A stretch of DNA of 64,000 nt from JAVJUS01 sp040220455 (GCA_040220455.1 JAVJUS010000112.1:1-64000), one strand, 5' to 3'. Positions 7,731 to 16,581 are shown, numbered from the stretch's first letter. The notes: generated by a model from the sequence alone, not told the origin. A program made the numbers and translations.

Positions 7731-9149
7731 ATGTCCGTATCCTTCGCCCTCGCGCTGGCGGCCCTGGCGGTCGTCAGCTTCCTGCTCGCGCCCCGGGCGC
7801 GGGAGGCCGGCGCCTTCTTCGCCGGCCGCAGCGACGACGGCGCGCCGCCGGGCGTGCTGACGCTGACCTTCTCGCTCGTCACCACCTGGATCTTTGCCCG
7901 GTCGCTGCTGACCGCCGCGATCCTGGCGTTCTACTACGGCGTCGCCGGCGCGATCGCCTATGCCGCCTACTACCTCTCCTTCTTCACCGGGCTGGCGATC
8001 GTCGAATCGATCAGGCACCGCCACGGCTACGGCAATCTCCAGGGCTTCCTGGCCGACCGGTTCGGCCGGGCCGGCACGGCCTGCTTCAACGTCGTCATCG
8101 GCGTGCGCCTGCTCAGCGAGGTCTTCGCCAACCTTCTGGTGATCGGCCTGATCTTCGGCGCCACCGGCACCGACGCCTATACTGCCGCCATCATCGCCAT
8201 GACGGTGGTGACGCTCGCGTATTCCATGCTGGGCGGGCTGCGCGCCTCGCTGCGCACGGACGTCTTCCAGATGAGCCTGCTGCTCGTCGCCCTGGCGGTG
8301 CTGCTGGTCGCGCTGTTCGGCCAGGACGGCTGGTCGCTCGGGGCGACGCTGTCGAGCTCGGGCTGGACGCTCGACAGCGGCTGGAACCTGTTCCTGGTCG
8401 CCCTGCTCCAGGTCTGGAGCTACCCGATGCACGACCCGGTGATGATGGACCGGGGATTCCTCGCCGATCGGCGCACCACGCGTCGGGCGTTCGTGCACGC
8501 CGGCTGGATCTCGATCCTGTGCATCCTCGCCTTCGCGGCGCTGGGCGTGCATGCCGGCCTTCTCGCCGGCGAGGGTGAGAGCCTGAACGCGACGCTGGAG
8601 CGGCTGTTCGGGCCGACCGTGATGACAGTGTTCAACCTGGCCCTGATCGTCTCCGCCTTGTCGACGCTCGACTCGACCCTGTCCAGCTCGGCGAAACTCG
8701 CCGTCGTCGACATGAAGCTGGGCCGGCCGACGATCGCCAACGGCCGCATCGCCATGCTGGTGTTCACGCTGGGCGGCATCGCCTTCCTGTTCGGCGGCAC
8801 CGACGACCTCTACGCCGCCGTGGCGGTCAGCGGCACGGCGTCCATGTACCTCGCCCCCGTGATCTTCTTCTCGATCTGGGGCGGGCGCGACGTGGCGCTG
8901 TGGTCCTACCTGACGGCCTTCGCCGCCGCCATGGCGGGCGCCGCGCTCTATTTCCTGGAAGCGGGCGGCCACCTGGCGTTCATGGGTCCGGTGCTGGGCG
9001 TCGACGTGAAATACGACAAGCTGCTGGTGATCTGCATCGCGGTGCTGGTCATCGGCAACGGCGCCTTCGCGCTGGGTCAGCGCGGCCGGTTCCGCCAGTC
9101 CGCCGGCGACCGGCGGGCGACGCTCGGCGCCACGGCCGAGGCCGACTGA
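7731..9149 (+). CDS. Sodium:solute symporter (SSS) family transporter
   Basis: Integral membrane symporter of the SSS family, 472 residues, with about 12-13 hydrophobic segments. I chose ATG 7731 because GGGGAG at 7717-7722 is well placed and the protein then begins directly with a membrane helix (MSVSFALALAALAVVSF). Family traits include the early FFAGR segment and a Ser/Thr-rich helix (SALSTLDSTLSSSAKL) matching the sodium-site region of SSS proteins. The substrate cannot be deduced. It follows the exporter by about 150 bases and precedes a metallophosphoesterase by 24 bases, so those two are probably co-transcribed. Confidence 0.8.
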   Translation: MSVSFALALAALAVVSFLLAPRAREAGAFFAGRSDDGAPPGVLTLTFSLVTTWIFARSLLTAAILAFYYGVAGAIAYAAYYLSFFTGLAIVESIRHRHGYGNLQGFLADRFGRAGTACFNVVIGVRLLSEVFANLLVIGLIFGATGTDAYTAAIIAMTVVTLAYSMLGGLRASLRTDVFQMSLLLVALAVLLVALFGQDGWSLGATLSSSGWTLDSGWNLFLVALLQVWSYPMHDPVMMDRGFLADRRTTRRAFVHAGWISILCILAFAALGVHAGLLAGEGESLNATLERLFGPTVMTVFNLALIVSALSTLDSTLSSSAKLAVVDMKLGRPTIANGRIAMLVFTLGGIAFLFGGTDDLYAAVAVSGTASMYLAPVIFFSIWGGRDVALWSYLTAFAAAMAGAALYFLEAGGHLAFMGPVLGVDVKYDKLLVICIAVLVIGNGAFALGQRGRFRQSAGDRRATLGATAEAD

Positions 9150-9173
9150 CACCGCGGACGGGAGACAGCGACC

Positions 9174-10097
9174 ATGACCGAAGAGGCATTCGCCAGGGCG
9201 CCGGTGATCGAGGGCGACGGACCCGTTCTCGTCTTCGGCGGCCCGTATTCCAATCTCCAGGCGACCGAGGCCGTGCTGTCGGTCGCCGCGCGGGAGGGCA
9301 TACCGCCCTCCCGCGTCGTGTGCACGGGCGACGTGGTGGCCTATTGCGGCGACCCCGTCGACACGATCGACCGGGTCCGCGACGCCGGCATCACTGTCGT
9401 CGCCGGCAACACCGACGAATCGCTCGGCGCCGGATCGCGGGACTGCGGCTGCGGCTTCGAGGAGGGCTCGGTCTGCTCGGTCCTCGCGCGGGACTGGTAC
9501 GCGCTCGCCGATGCCAGCGTGCGCGACGACCAGCGCGCCTGGCTGGCCGCTCTGCCCGCCCGCGCGGTGATCGCGATAGCGGGCCGTCGGCTGGGCGTGA
9601 TCCACGGCTCGATCGAGGCGACCGCGGGCTATGTCTTCGCCTCGACCCCCGCCGGGGAGAAGGCGCGCCAGATCGCGGCGAGCGGGCTCGACGGCCTGGT
9701 CGGCGGGCATTGCGGCCTGCCCTTCGTCGAGCGGGTCGGCGTCCCGGGCTCGGGCGACGGCCTGTGGCTCAACGCCGGCGTCGTCGGCATGCCGGCGAAC
9801 GACGGCACGCCCCGGGCCTGGTACGCGATCCTGACGCCGGAAGGCGACGGCGCGGTGACCGTGAAGCTGCGGTCGCTCGCCTACGACCACGGCGCGGCCG
9901 CGGCACGGATGCGCGCCGAAGGCATGCCGGAACCCTATGCCGAGACCCTGGTGACGGGCCTCTGGCCCTCCCTCGACATCCTGCCGCCGCCCGAGCGGGC
10001 CGCGACCGGGATCGCACTGGCCCACCGGGAGATGCGTTGGTCGGGACCGGACGGGCAAGCGCCCGCCGCGCCGGCCGCCCTGTCGACACCGGCTTGA
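9174..10097 (+). CDS. Metallophosphoesterase family protein
   Basis: Calcineurin-like phosphoesterase, 307 residues. Visible motifs are VCTGDVVAY (GD), AGNTDES (GN plus acidic residue), the GVIHGS segment and GGHCGLPF, the last in place of the common GHTH. NAGVVGMP corresponds to the final family block. There is an unusual CGCGFEEGSVCS segment in the middle, a possible extra metal-binding loop. The N-terminal block VFGGPYSN replaces the usual D-x-H with G-x-Y-S, so one of the two metal sites may be altered. The stop codon overlaps the -35 of the rpmG promoter. The substrate is unknown; linkage to the symporter gene suggests a shared function. Confidence 0.7.
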   Translation: MTEEAFARAPVIEGDGPVLVFGGPYSNLQATEAVLSVAAREGIPPSRVVCTGDVVAYCGDPVDTIDRVRDAGITVVAGNTDESLGAGSRDCGCGFEEGSVCSVLARDWYALADASVRDDQRAWLAALPARAVIAIAGRRLGVIHGSIEATAGYVFASTPAGEKARQIAASGLDGLVGGHCGLPFVERVGVPGSGDGLWLNAGVVGMPANDGTPRAWYAILTPEGDGAVTVKLRSLAYDHGAAAARMRAEGMPEPYAETLVTGLWPSLDILPPPERAATGIALAHREMRWSGPDGQAPAAPAALSTPA

Positions 10098-10121
10098 CAG
10101 CACCGCGCGATCGGATAGGGT
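10094..10121 (+). promoter_or_regulatory. Probable sigma-70 promoter of rpmG
   Basis: A consensus TTGACA (10094-10099), 16 bases, then TAGGGT (10116-10121). The -35 overlaps the stop codon of the upstream gene. A strong -35 fits a ribosomal protein gene. Confidence 0.55.
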
Positions 10122-10178
10122 GCGCGCTCCGAATTCCGCGGGCGGTTTCCCGCGCCCGTTGTCACGAGGGTACGAGCC

Positions 10179-10346
10179 ATGGCCAAACCGGCGACCGTCA
10201 AGATCCGCCTGATGAGCACGGCTGACACCGGGTACTTCTACGTCACGAAGAAGAACCCGAAGAAGCAGACCGAGAAGCTCACGCTGAAGAAGTTCGACCC
10301 GATCGCGCGCAAGCATGTCGAGTTTCGCGAGACCAAGATCAAGTAG
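10179..10346 (+). CDS. rpmG: 50S ribosomal protein L33
   Basis: Complete 55-residue L33 of the large ribosomal subunit. The sequence begins MAKPATVKIRLMSTADTG and ends RETKIK. It lacks the four zinc-binding cysteines, so it is the zinc-independent form usual in alphaproteobacteria. CGAGGG lies 8 bases before ATG 10179. It is monocistronic: its own promoter overlaps the previous gene and a strong terminator follows at 10378. Confidence 0.97.
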   Translation: MAKPATVKIRLMSTADTGYFYVTKKNPKKQTEKLTLKKFDPIARKHVEFRETKIK

Positions 10347-10377
10347 CGCCCTCGGCGCCTCGATCCGGACCGCCAGG

Positions 10378-10405
10378 GAGCCGCGCATCGCCGCGGCTCT
10401 CTTTT
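10378..10405 (+). terminator. Rho-independent terminator after rpmG
   Basis: A perfect 8-bp stem GAGCCGCG (10378-10385) / CGCGGCTC (10392-10399) with a 6-base loop is followed by TCTTTT. A classic intrinsic terminator 31 bases after the stop codon. Confidence 0.9.
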
Positions 10406-10484
10406 GTTCGGGAACTCGCCTTCCGCTCGCGGGCGCGTCGCCTGTCTTCGGTAGGCCGATCTCCGGCAGGCCGAAGTCCGAGCT

Positions 10485-10569
10485 GTTGCGCACCGCTTCG
10501 CGGTGGGCAACCTACGCTGCTCCCGGATCGCCGCCTGTAGGTCGCCCACGGCCACAGGCCGTGCGCGAC
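10485..10569. repeat. Inverted pair of REP-like palindromic units
   Basis: Unit 10485-10515 reads, on the minus strand, GTAGGTTGCCCACCGCGAAG and onwards. Unit 10537-10569 reads GTAGGTCGCCCACGGCCACA on the plus strand. Each can fold on itself (GTTGCGCACCGC with GCGGTGGGCAAC in the first), and the two are in opposite orientation. They resemble, but differ from, the GTAGGTCGG family further along the window. They fill the gap between rpmG and the convergent hydrolase gene. Confidence 0.6.
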
Positions 10570-10621
10570 GGCCCCGACCCCACCGCTGCGCATGCTTCGG
10601 ACACGCCGGGCAGCGCTGTCC

Positions 10622-11506
10622 TCACACCGCGTCGAGCGGGATCTTGAGGTAGCGCACACCGTTGTCCTCCGCCGGGGGCAGCTCGCCGGCCCGCATGTTC
10701 ACCTGGATCGACGGCAGGAGCAGCGTCGGCATGTCGAGGGTCGCGTCGCGGGCCTCGCGCATGGCGACGAAGGCCGCCTCGTCGACGCCGTCATGGACAT
10801 GGATGTTGGCGCGGTGCTGCTCGGCGACCGTCGTCTCCCAGGCATAGGCGCGCCCGCCGGGGGCGTAGTCATGGCCGACGAACATCCGCGTCTCCGGCGG
10901 CAGGTCGAGCAGCCGCCGGATCGAGCCGTAGAGCGTGCGCGCGCTGCCGCCGGGGAAGTCGCAGCGCGCCGTGCCGAAGTCGGGCATGAACAGGGTGTCG
11001 CCGACGAAGACCGCGTCGCCGATGCGATAGCTGAGGCAGGCCGGCGTGTGCCCCGGCGTGTGCAGGACCGCCGCGTCGATCGAGCCGACCTTGAAGCTCT
11101 CCCCGTCCTCGAACAGGTGATCGAACTGGGAGCCGTCGGTCCGGAATGCCGGCTCGGCGTTGTAGATGCTCTTCCACGTCGCCTGGACCCGGTCGATGTG
11201 CCGGCCGATCCCGCACCGGCCGCCGAGCCGCGCCTTGACGAAGGGCGCCGCCGACAGGTGGTCGGCGTGGATATGGGTCTCGAGGATCCAATCGAGCGTC
11301 AGGCCGCGCGCGCGGACATGCTCGACCACCTCTTCGGCCGTCGCCGTGCCGGTGCGCCCGGATTTCGGATCGTAGTCCAGCACCGAATCGATGACGGCCG
11401 CTTTCTTGGTCGTCGGGTCGGCGACGACATAGGTGCAGGTGAAGGTCGGCTCGTGAAAGAAGGCGGTCACGTCCGGGCGAAGGGTCGTCTCGGCGGTCGC
11501 GGTCAT
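10622..11506 (-). CDS. MBL-fold hydrolase, persulfide dioxygenase (ETHE1/Blh)-like
   Basis: Cytosolic metallo-beta-lactamase-fold protein, 294 residues, of the ETHE1/Blh group, which oxidises glutathione persulfide to sulfite. Key motifs are THIHADH (His78, His80, Asp82, His83), HTPGHT (around 149-154), GDTLF and the C-terminal GHDY. The start is set by ATG at 11506, preceded by AAAGG. The ending NMRAGELPP is typical of Blh-like proteins. It is divergent from pyrB across a short AT-rich stretch. Blh genes elsewhere are often controlled by the sulfide-responsive ArsR-type repressor BigR, but no such gene is present here. Confidence 0.8.
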   Translation of the reverse strand: MTATAETTLRPDVTAFFHEPTFTCTYVVADPTTKKAAVIDSVLDYDPKSGRTGTATAEEVVEHVRARGLTLDWILETHIHADHLSAAPFVKARLGGRCGIGRHIDRVQATWKSIYNAEPAFRTDGSQFDHLFEDGESFKVGSIDAAVLHTPGHTPACLSYRIGDAVFVGDTLFMPDFGTARCDFPGGSARTLYGSIRRLLDLPPETRMFVGHDYAPGGRAYAWETTVAEQHRANIHVHDGVDEAAFVAMREARDATLDMPTLLLPSIQVNMRAGELPPAEDNGVRYLKIPLDAV

Positions 11507-11632
11507 GGCTGCGGGCCTTTCGCGTCGGCGGTCTCGGGCTCTCGGCTCGAACACAATATAAGATTTAACTAATTTATCGCCAACCGGGGCATCGCGCCGC
11601 GGGCGACGGTTGCCGACGGCGCGACGAGTCGT
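11507..11632. promoter_or_regulatory. Divergent promoter region, MBL hydrolase / pyrB
   Basis: This 126-base gap has a marked A/T-rich core near 11551-11577 (AATATAAGATTTAACTAATT), the only such patch for several kilobases. It probably holds the promoter of the hydrolase gene and perhaps that of pyrB. Outer ATAA...TTAT ends give weak dyad symmetry; no clear operator can be defined. Confidence 0.4.
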
Positions 11633-12616
11633 ATGCTCGGCCACGCCATGCCCGACGACCGCTCCGCTGCCCCCGCCACGCGCCTTGCCCGGCGCCACCT
11701 CCTCGCGATCGACACCCTGTCGGCGGGCGAGATCGCGCTCGTCCTCGACACCGCAGAGGGCTATGTCGACCTGAACCGCCGGCCGGCCAAGAAGCGCGAC
11801 GCGCTGGCCGGCCGCACGGTCATCAACCTGTTCTTCGAGACCTCGACCCGCACGCGCACCTCCTTCGAGCTGGCGGGCAAGCGACTCGGCGCGGACGTCA
11901 TCAACATGTCCGTCGGCACCAGTTCGATCAAGAAGGGCGAGACCCTGATCGACACGGCGATGACGCTCAACGCCATGCACCCGGACGTGCTGGTCGTGCG
12001 CCATGCCGAGGCGGGCGCGGTCGCCCTGCTCTCGCAGAAGGTCGAGGCGGCGGTCGTCAACGCCGGCGACGGCAGTCACGAGCATCCGACCCAGGCCCTG
12101 CTCGACGCCCTCACGATCCGGCGGCACAAGGGCCGACTCGACGGGCTCGAGGTAGCCATCTGCGGCGATATCCGGCACAGCCGCGTGGCGCGCTCGAACA
12201 TCCATCTCCTGTCCATCATGGGCGCACGGGTCAGGGTCGTGGCGCCGCCGACGCTCCTGCCCTCGGCGATCGAGCGGCTGGGCGTCTCGGTCCATCACGA
12301 CATGCGCGAGGGGCTGGCCGGCGCGGACATCGTGATGATGCTGCGCCTCCAGCTCGAGCGTATGCAGGGCCGCTACGTTCCCTCGGTGCGGGAGTACTAC
12401 GCCTTCTACGGCCTGGACGAGGCGAAGCTGGCGGCGGCCAGGCCCGACGCGCTGATCATGCATCCGGGTCCGATGAACCGGGGGGTGGAGATCGACAGCG
12501 TGGTCGCCGACGACATCCATCGCAGCGTGATCCTGGACCAGGTGGAGATGGGCGTGGCCGTGCGGATGGCCTGCCTCGACCTGCTGACCCGGGACGAGCC
12601 GGCGGCGGCGTCTTGA
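11633..12616 (+). CDS. pyrB: Aspartate carbamoyltransferase catalytic chain
   Basis: Second step of UMP synthesis: carbamoyl phosphate plus aspartate to carbamoyl aspartate. The carbamoyl-phosphate loop STRTRTSFE is at 71-79, the HPTQ motif at 151-154, and HPGPMNRG lies near the C-terminus. The length, 327 residues, is normal. ATG 11633 has GACGAG just upstream; an in-frame ATG at 11648 is possible. The gene overlaps pyrC by four bases (TTGA), so the two are translationally coupled. This fits an ATCase that assembles with the neighbouring dihydroorotase-like chain. Confidence 0.95.
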   Translation: MLGHAMPDDRSAAPATRLARRHLLAIDTLSAGEIALVLDTAEGYVDLNRRPAKKRDALAGRTVINLFFETSTRTRTSFELAGKRLGADVINMSVGTSSIKKGETLIDTAMTLNAMHPDVLVVRHAEAGAVALLSQKVEAAVVNAGDGSHEHPTQALLDALTIRRHKGRLDGLEVAICGDIRHSRVARSNIHLLSIMGARVRVVAPPTLLPSAIERLGVSVHHDMREGLAGADIVMMLRLQLERMQGRYVPSVREYYAFYGLDEAKLAAARPDALIMHPGPMNRGVEIDSVVADDIHRSVILDQVEMGVAVRMACLDLLTRDEPAAAS

Positions 12617-13953
12617 CCGCCGCCCGCCCCGCCCCCGGACCGGGCGCCCGGCGCACCGCCTATGTCGGCGCCCGGCTGATCGATCCCGACTCGAGCCTCG
12701 ACGCGCCTGGCGGCCTGCTCGTCGAGGCCGGGCGCATCGCGGCGCTCGGCCCCGGCGTGGCGCCCGGCGGCGACGCGCTGCCGGACGACGCCGCGATCGT
12801 CGACTGCGGCGGCGCCGTGCTGGCGCCGGGCCTCGTCGACATGCGCGTGCGCGTCGGCGCGCCCGGGGAGGAGCACAAGGAGACGATCGCCTCGGCCGCC
12901 GACGCGGCGGCGGCGGGCGGCGTCACCGCCATGGCCTGCCTGCCGGACACCGACCCGCCGATCGACAACGAGGCGGCGCTGGCCCTTGTCGCCCGTCAGG
13001 CCCGCGCCGAGAAGCGGGTCAAGGTCTATGCCCAGGCCTGCCTGACCAAGGGTTCGGCCGGCGCGGACCTGGCGGAGATCGGTCTGCTCGCGCGGGCGGG
13101 CGCGGTCGCCTTCACCGACGGCCGGCGGGCGACTGCCGACGCGCAGGTCATGCTGCGGGCGCTGGCCTACGCCTCGGCCCATGGCGCGCTGGTCATCCAG
13201 CATCCCGAGGAGCCGAGCCTGGCCGCAGGCGGCCAGATGAACGCCGGCGAGATCGCGACGCGGCTGGGTCTTTCCGGCATCCCGCGCGAGGCCGAGGTGA
13301 TGATGGTCGAGCGCGACCTGCGCCTGGTCGCCAAGACCGGCGCGCGCTACCACGCCGCCCATGTCAGCACGCCCGAGGCGCTCGACGTCATCGCCGCCGC
13401 CAAGGCCCGCGGCCTGCCGGTGACCTGCGAGACGGCGCCGCCCTATTTCACGCTGACCGAGGTCGATGTCGGCGACTACCGGACCTTCGCCAAGCTCTCC
13501 CCGCCGCTGCGCACCGACGCCGATCGGGCCGCGGTCGCGGCGGCCGTCGCCGACGGCACGATCGACGTGATCGCCTCCGACCACTGCCCGCAGGACCAGG
13601 ATTCCAAACGTCTGCCCTTCGCCCTGGCCGAACCCGGGGCGGTGGGGCTGGAGACCCTGCTGCCGCTGGCGCTCGAGCTCTATCACCAGGAGCGCGTCAC
13701 GCTCCCCGACCTTCTGGCGCGGCTGACGCTGCGGCCCGCCCGCCTGCTGGGGCTGGACGCCGGCCGGCTCGCCGTCGGGGCGCCCGCCGACCTGGTGGTC
13801 TTCGATCCTGACCGACCCTGGGTGATCGACGCCGACCGGCTCGTCGGCAAGTCGAAGAACACGCCCTACGACCGCCGGCCGGTCATGGGCCGCGTGCTGG
13901 CCACGGTGGTCGACGGCCGGCCCGTCCACGACACGCTCTCGACGGCCGGCTGA
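12613..13953 (+). CDS. pyrC: Dihydroorotase-like chain (PyrC'/PyrX type), probably non-catalytic
   Basis: Amidohydrolase-fold protein, 446 residues, starting at TTG 12613 inside the end of pyrB. Overall it matches multifunctional-complex dihydroorotases: GLVDM, PGEEHKET, AAHVST, TCETAPPYFTL, LSPPLR, IASDHCPQ and the C-terminal ADLVVFDPD. The canonical D-x-H-x-H metal motif is replaced by Asp76-Met-Arg78-Val-Arg80, so both N-terminal zinc ligands are Arg. In Pseudomonas a similar inactive chain (PyrC') serves as a structural partner of ATCase. I infer the same role here, with an active PyrC encoded elsewhere. Residual activity through the remaining ligands cannot be excluded. Confidence 0.85.
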   Translation: MTAARPAPGPGARRTAYVGARLIDPDSSLDAPGGLLVEAGRIAALGPGVAPGGDALPDDAAIVDCGGAVLAPGLVDMRVRVGAPGEEHKETIASAADAAAAGGVTAMACLPDTDPPIDNEAALALVARQARAEKRVKVYAQACLTKGSAGADLAEIGLLARAGAVAFTDGRRATADAQVMLRALAYASAHGALVIQHPEEPSLAAGGQMNAGEIATRLGLSGIPREAEVMMVERDLRLVAKTGARYHAAHVSTPEALDVIAAAKARGLPVTCETAPPYFTLTEVDVGDYRTFAKLSPPLRTDADRAAVAAAVADGTIDVIASDHCPQDQDSKRLPFALAEPGAVGLETLLPLALELYHQERVTLPDLLARLTLRPARLLGLDAGRLAVGAPADLVVFDPDRPWVIDADRLVGKSKNTPYDRRPVMGRVLATVVDGRPVHDTLSTAG

Positions 13954-14511
13954 CGCCGCCGCCGCGGCGGCATTCCTTTCCTTCCGATCCCCGTCCGACA
14001 CGCGCTATCGCGATCATGCGCGCGCGTGCGTTCCGACGCACGCCTGGCGATGCTTATACTTCAATGTAAGCACGACACTCTTTGCATATAGATCAACCTT
14101 CGATCATACTCGCGGCACGCGAAGCGGGGAGGCAAGGGCCGCGTCACGACGGCCACCGCGATCGGAGGAGACGACCCGTGCAGGCATCAGAGCCCGTCTC
14201 GACCAGCATGACCATCGCGGGCGCGCCAGGTGCCCGACCGGCGACCCGCCGGCCGGCGCCGCATGGCCGGCTCGCCCACGGCCGGGGCGTCGCCGCCTCG
14301 GCCCGATGACGGCGTCCCGGCGGTCCGGCGCTCGGCCGTCCCCGGTCGTCGCGTCGAGGCCGAACGGTTCGCCCGAACAGCATCCGCCCCGTTCTCGACC
14401 CGCTCCGGTCCGCCCTCCGGCGGCGCTTCGCGGCCGGGCGGCCCTGTCCCGGGGCGTGTCGCCGACCAACCCGCCGGCGCGGAAGCCGGCGCCAGAAGGG
14501 AGAGGAGGCCC
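13954..14511. promoter_or_regulatory. Intergenic region upstream of the DUF4212/symporter operon
   Basis: No convincing gene in these 558 bases. Positions 14045-14105 form an A/T-rich promoter-like patch. It contains the inverted repeat TGCTTA-N10-TAAGCA (14051-14072), a candidate operator, and a TTGCATATAG stretch just beyond. A further 400 bases of GC-rich sequence lead to the first ATG, implying a long 5' leader or a second promoter nearer the gene. The GC-rich self-complementary stretch directly after pyrC (13957-13970) has no T-run. Confidence 0.4.
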
Positions 14512-14787
14512 ATGAGCACACAGGACAAGGACGGCAGGACCGACGCCGACCGGTACTGGAAAGCCAATGTCCGGACCGTCGTCGGCTGCATGATCGTCTG
14601 GTTTCTCGCATCCTACGGTTGCGGAATTCTATTCGCGGACGCACTGAACGCCATCAGGATCGGCGGGTTTCCGCTGGGATTCTGGTTCTCCCAGCAGGGC
14701 GCCATCGTGGTCTTCCTGATCCTGATCGCCTTCTACGCGTGGCGCCTGAACAAGCTCGACCGCGACTTCGACGTCGACGAGCGCTGA
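14512..14787 (+). CDS. DUF4212 small subunit of a sodium symporter
   Basis: A 91-residue inner membrane protein with two helices (about 22-42 and 61-78). The family signature block DRYWKANVR at 13-21 and the FPLGFWFSQQGAI loop are present. DUF4212 proteins are the small partner encoded just before VC_2705-type SSS transporters. GAGAGGAGG lies directly upstream of ATG 14512. A 30-base gap leads to the large subunit. Confidence 0.9.
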   Translation: MSTQDKDGRTDADRYWKANVRTVVGCMIVWFLASYGCGILFADALNAIRIGGFPLGFWFSQQGAIVVFLILIAFYAWRLNKLDRDFDVDER

Positions 14788-14817
14788 CCCGCAGGATCGC
14801 GAAGGAACTCCCCGACA

Positions 14818-16581
14818 ATGGATCTCACGACCCTCACCTATCTGGTCGTCGGCGGGACGTTCGTCGTCTACATCGCCATCGCGGTGTGGTCGAAGGCCGC
14901 CTCGACCGGCGAGTTCTACGTCGCCGGCGCCGGGGTGCACCCGGTCGCCAACGGCATGGCGACGGCGGCGGACTGGATGTCCGCGGCGTCTTTCCTGTCC
15001 ATGGCCGGCCTGATCGCGTTCACCGGCTACGGCGGCTCGATCTACCTGATGGGCTGGACGGGCGGCTACGTGCTGCTGGCGATGCTCATGGCGCCGTATT
15101 TGCGCAAGTACGGCAAGTTCACGGTGCCGGAATTCGTCGGTGACCGGTACTACAGCCAGGCCGCCCGCGTCGTCGCGGTGATCTGCCTGATCTTCGTGTC
15201 GTTCACCTATGTCGCCGGGCAGATGCGCGGCGTCGGCATCGTCTTCTCCCGCTTCCTCGAGGTCGACATCCTGACCGGCCTGATCGTCGGCATGGGCATC
15301 GTCTTCGTCTACGCGGTGCTCGGCGGGATGAAGGGCATCACCTACACCCAGGTGGCCCAGTACGTCGTGCTGATCTCCGCCTACATCGTCCCGGCCGTGT
15401 TCATCTCGATACAGATCACGGGCAACCCGATCCCGCCGATCGCCTACGGCTCGACCCTGGCGGGCAGCGACGTCTACCTGCTCGACCGGCTGAACCAGAT
15501 CGTCATCGATCTAGGATTCCACGAGTACATCGGCACCACCAAGTCGATGCTCGACATGATCGCCAGCACTGCGGTGCTGATGGTCGGCACGGCCGGACTG
15601 CCGCACGTCATCGTGCGCTTCTTCACCGTGCCCCGGGTGCGCGACGCGCGGGCCTCGGCCGGCTGGGCGCTGCTGTTCATCGCCCTGCTCTACTTCTGCG
15701 CCCCGGCGGTCGGCGGCATGGCCCGCTACAACCTGACGTCGACAATCCAGACCGGCGAGGTCGGCGCCCCCGACGGCAACATGGCCATCGAGGACCGGCC
15801 CGCCTGGATGGAGCGCTGGGCCGCGACGGGCCTGATATCCTGGGAGGACAAGAACGACGACGGCCGGATCCAGTACTACGACCCCTCGGGCATGAGCGAC
15901 GAGCGCGAGGCGGCCTACGGCTGGGCCGGCAACGAGCTCACGGTCGACCGGGACATCATGGTGCTCGCCAATCCGGAGATCGCCCAGCTGCCGAACTGGG
16001 TCATCGCCCTGGTCGCCGCGGGCGGCGTGGCCGCGGCCCTGTCGACGGCGGCCGGACTCCTGCTCGTGATCTCCTCGTCGATCAGCCACGACCTGCTGAA
16101 ATCGACGTTCGCCAAGAGCATCACGGAGAAGCAGGAACTCATGGCCGGGCGCATCGCCGCGACGGTCGCGATCCTCATCGCCGGCTATCTCGGCTACAAC
16201 CCGCCGGGATTCGTCGCCCAGGTGGTGGCGCTCGCCTTCGGGCTGGCGGCGAGCTCGCTCTTCCCGGCGATCATGATGGGGATCTTCTCCAAGACCGTGA
16301 ATCGGGAGGGCGCGATCGCGGGCATGCTGTCGGGTCTGCTGTTCACGCTCGGCTACATTCTCTGGTTCAAGGGGATCTTCATCACCCCGGTCCAGGAGAA
16401 CGTGCCGGAGAACTGGTTCCTCGGCATCTCGCCGGAGGGCATCGGCATCCTCGGCATGGTGATCAACTTCGCGGTGGCCATCCTCGTCAGCCGGATCACC
16501 GCGGCGCCGCCGAAGGAGATCCAGGAGATGGTGGAGTACATCCGCTCGCCCCGCGGCGCGGCCCCGGCCCGGAGCCACTGA
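14818..16581 (+). CDS. Sodium:solute symporter large subunit, VC_2705 subfamily
   Basis: SSS-family symporter of 587 residues, related to acetate permease ActP. About 13 membrane segments are visible, with the early GEFYVAGAGV and MATAADWMSAASFLSMAGL blocks typical of the subfamily. A soluble insertion of roughly 60 residues lies near residues 310-370. It contains a perfect EF-hand-like loop, DKNDDGRIQYYD (344-355), so calcium may bind on the outer side. AAGGA precedes the ATG. It is co-transcribed with the DUF4212 gene and ends in a strong terminator. The substrate is likely a small carboxylate (inference from ActP kinship). Confidence 0.9.
   Translation: MDLTTLTYLVVGGTFVVYIAIAVWSKAASTGEFYVAGAGVHPVANGMATAADWMSAASFLSMAGLIAFTGYGGSIYLMGWTGGYVLLAMLMAPYLRKYGKFTVPEFVGDRYYSQAARVVAVICLIFVSFTYVAGQMRGVGIVFSRFLEVDILTGLIVGMGIVFVYAVLGGMKGITYTQVAQYVVLISAYIVPAVFISIQITGNPIPPIAYGSTLAGSDVYLLDRLNQIVIDLGFHEYIGTTKSMLDMIASTAVLMVGTAGLPHVIVRFFTVPRVRDARASAGWALLFIALLYFCAPAVGGMARYNLTSTIQTGEVGAPDGNMAIEDRPAWMERWAATGLISWEDKNDDGRIQYYDPSGMSDEREAAYGWAGNELTVDRDIMVLANPEIAQLPNWVIALVAAGGVAAALSTAAGLLLVISSSISHDLLKSTFAKSITEKQELMAGRIAATVAILIAGYLGYNPPGFVAQVVALAFGLAASSLFPAIMMGIFSKTVNREGAIAGMLSGLLFTLGYILWFKGIFITPVQENVPENWFLGISPEGIGILGMVINFAVAILVSRITAAPPKEIQEMVEYIRSPRGAAPARSH

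Noticed and set aside
7587..10493. A 968-codon minus-strand frame opposite the symporter and phosphoesterase genes
   Set aside because: Same composition artefact; no ribosome site, no recognisable motif, and it runs antisense through conserved plus-strand genes.
13957..13975. GC-rich self-complementary stretch after pyrC as a terminator
   Set aside because: The stem would have almost no loop and the following T-run is interrupted (ATTCCTTTCC), so I do not call it.
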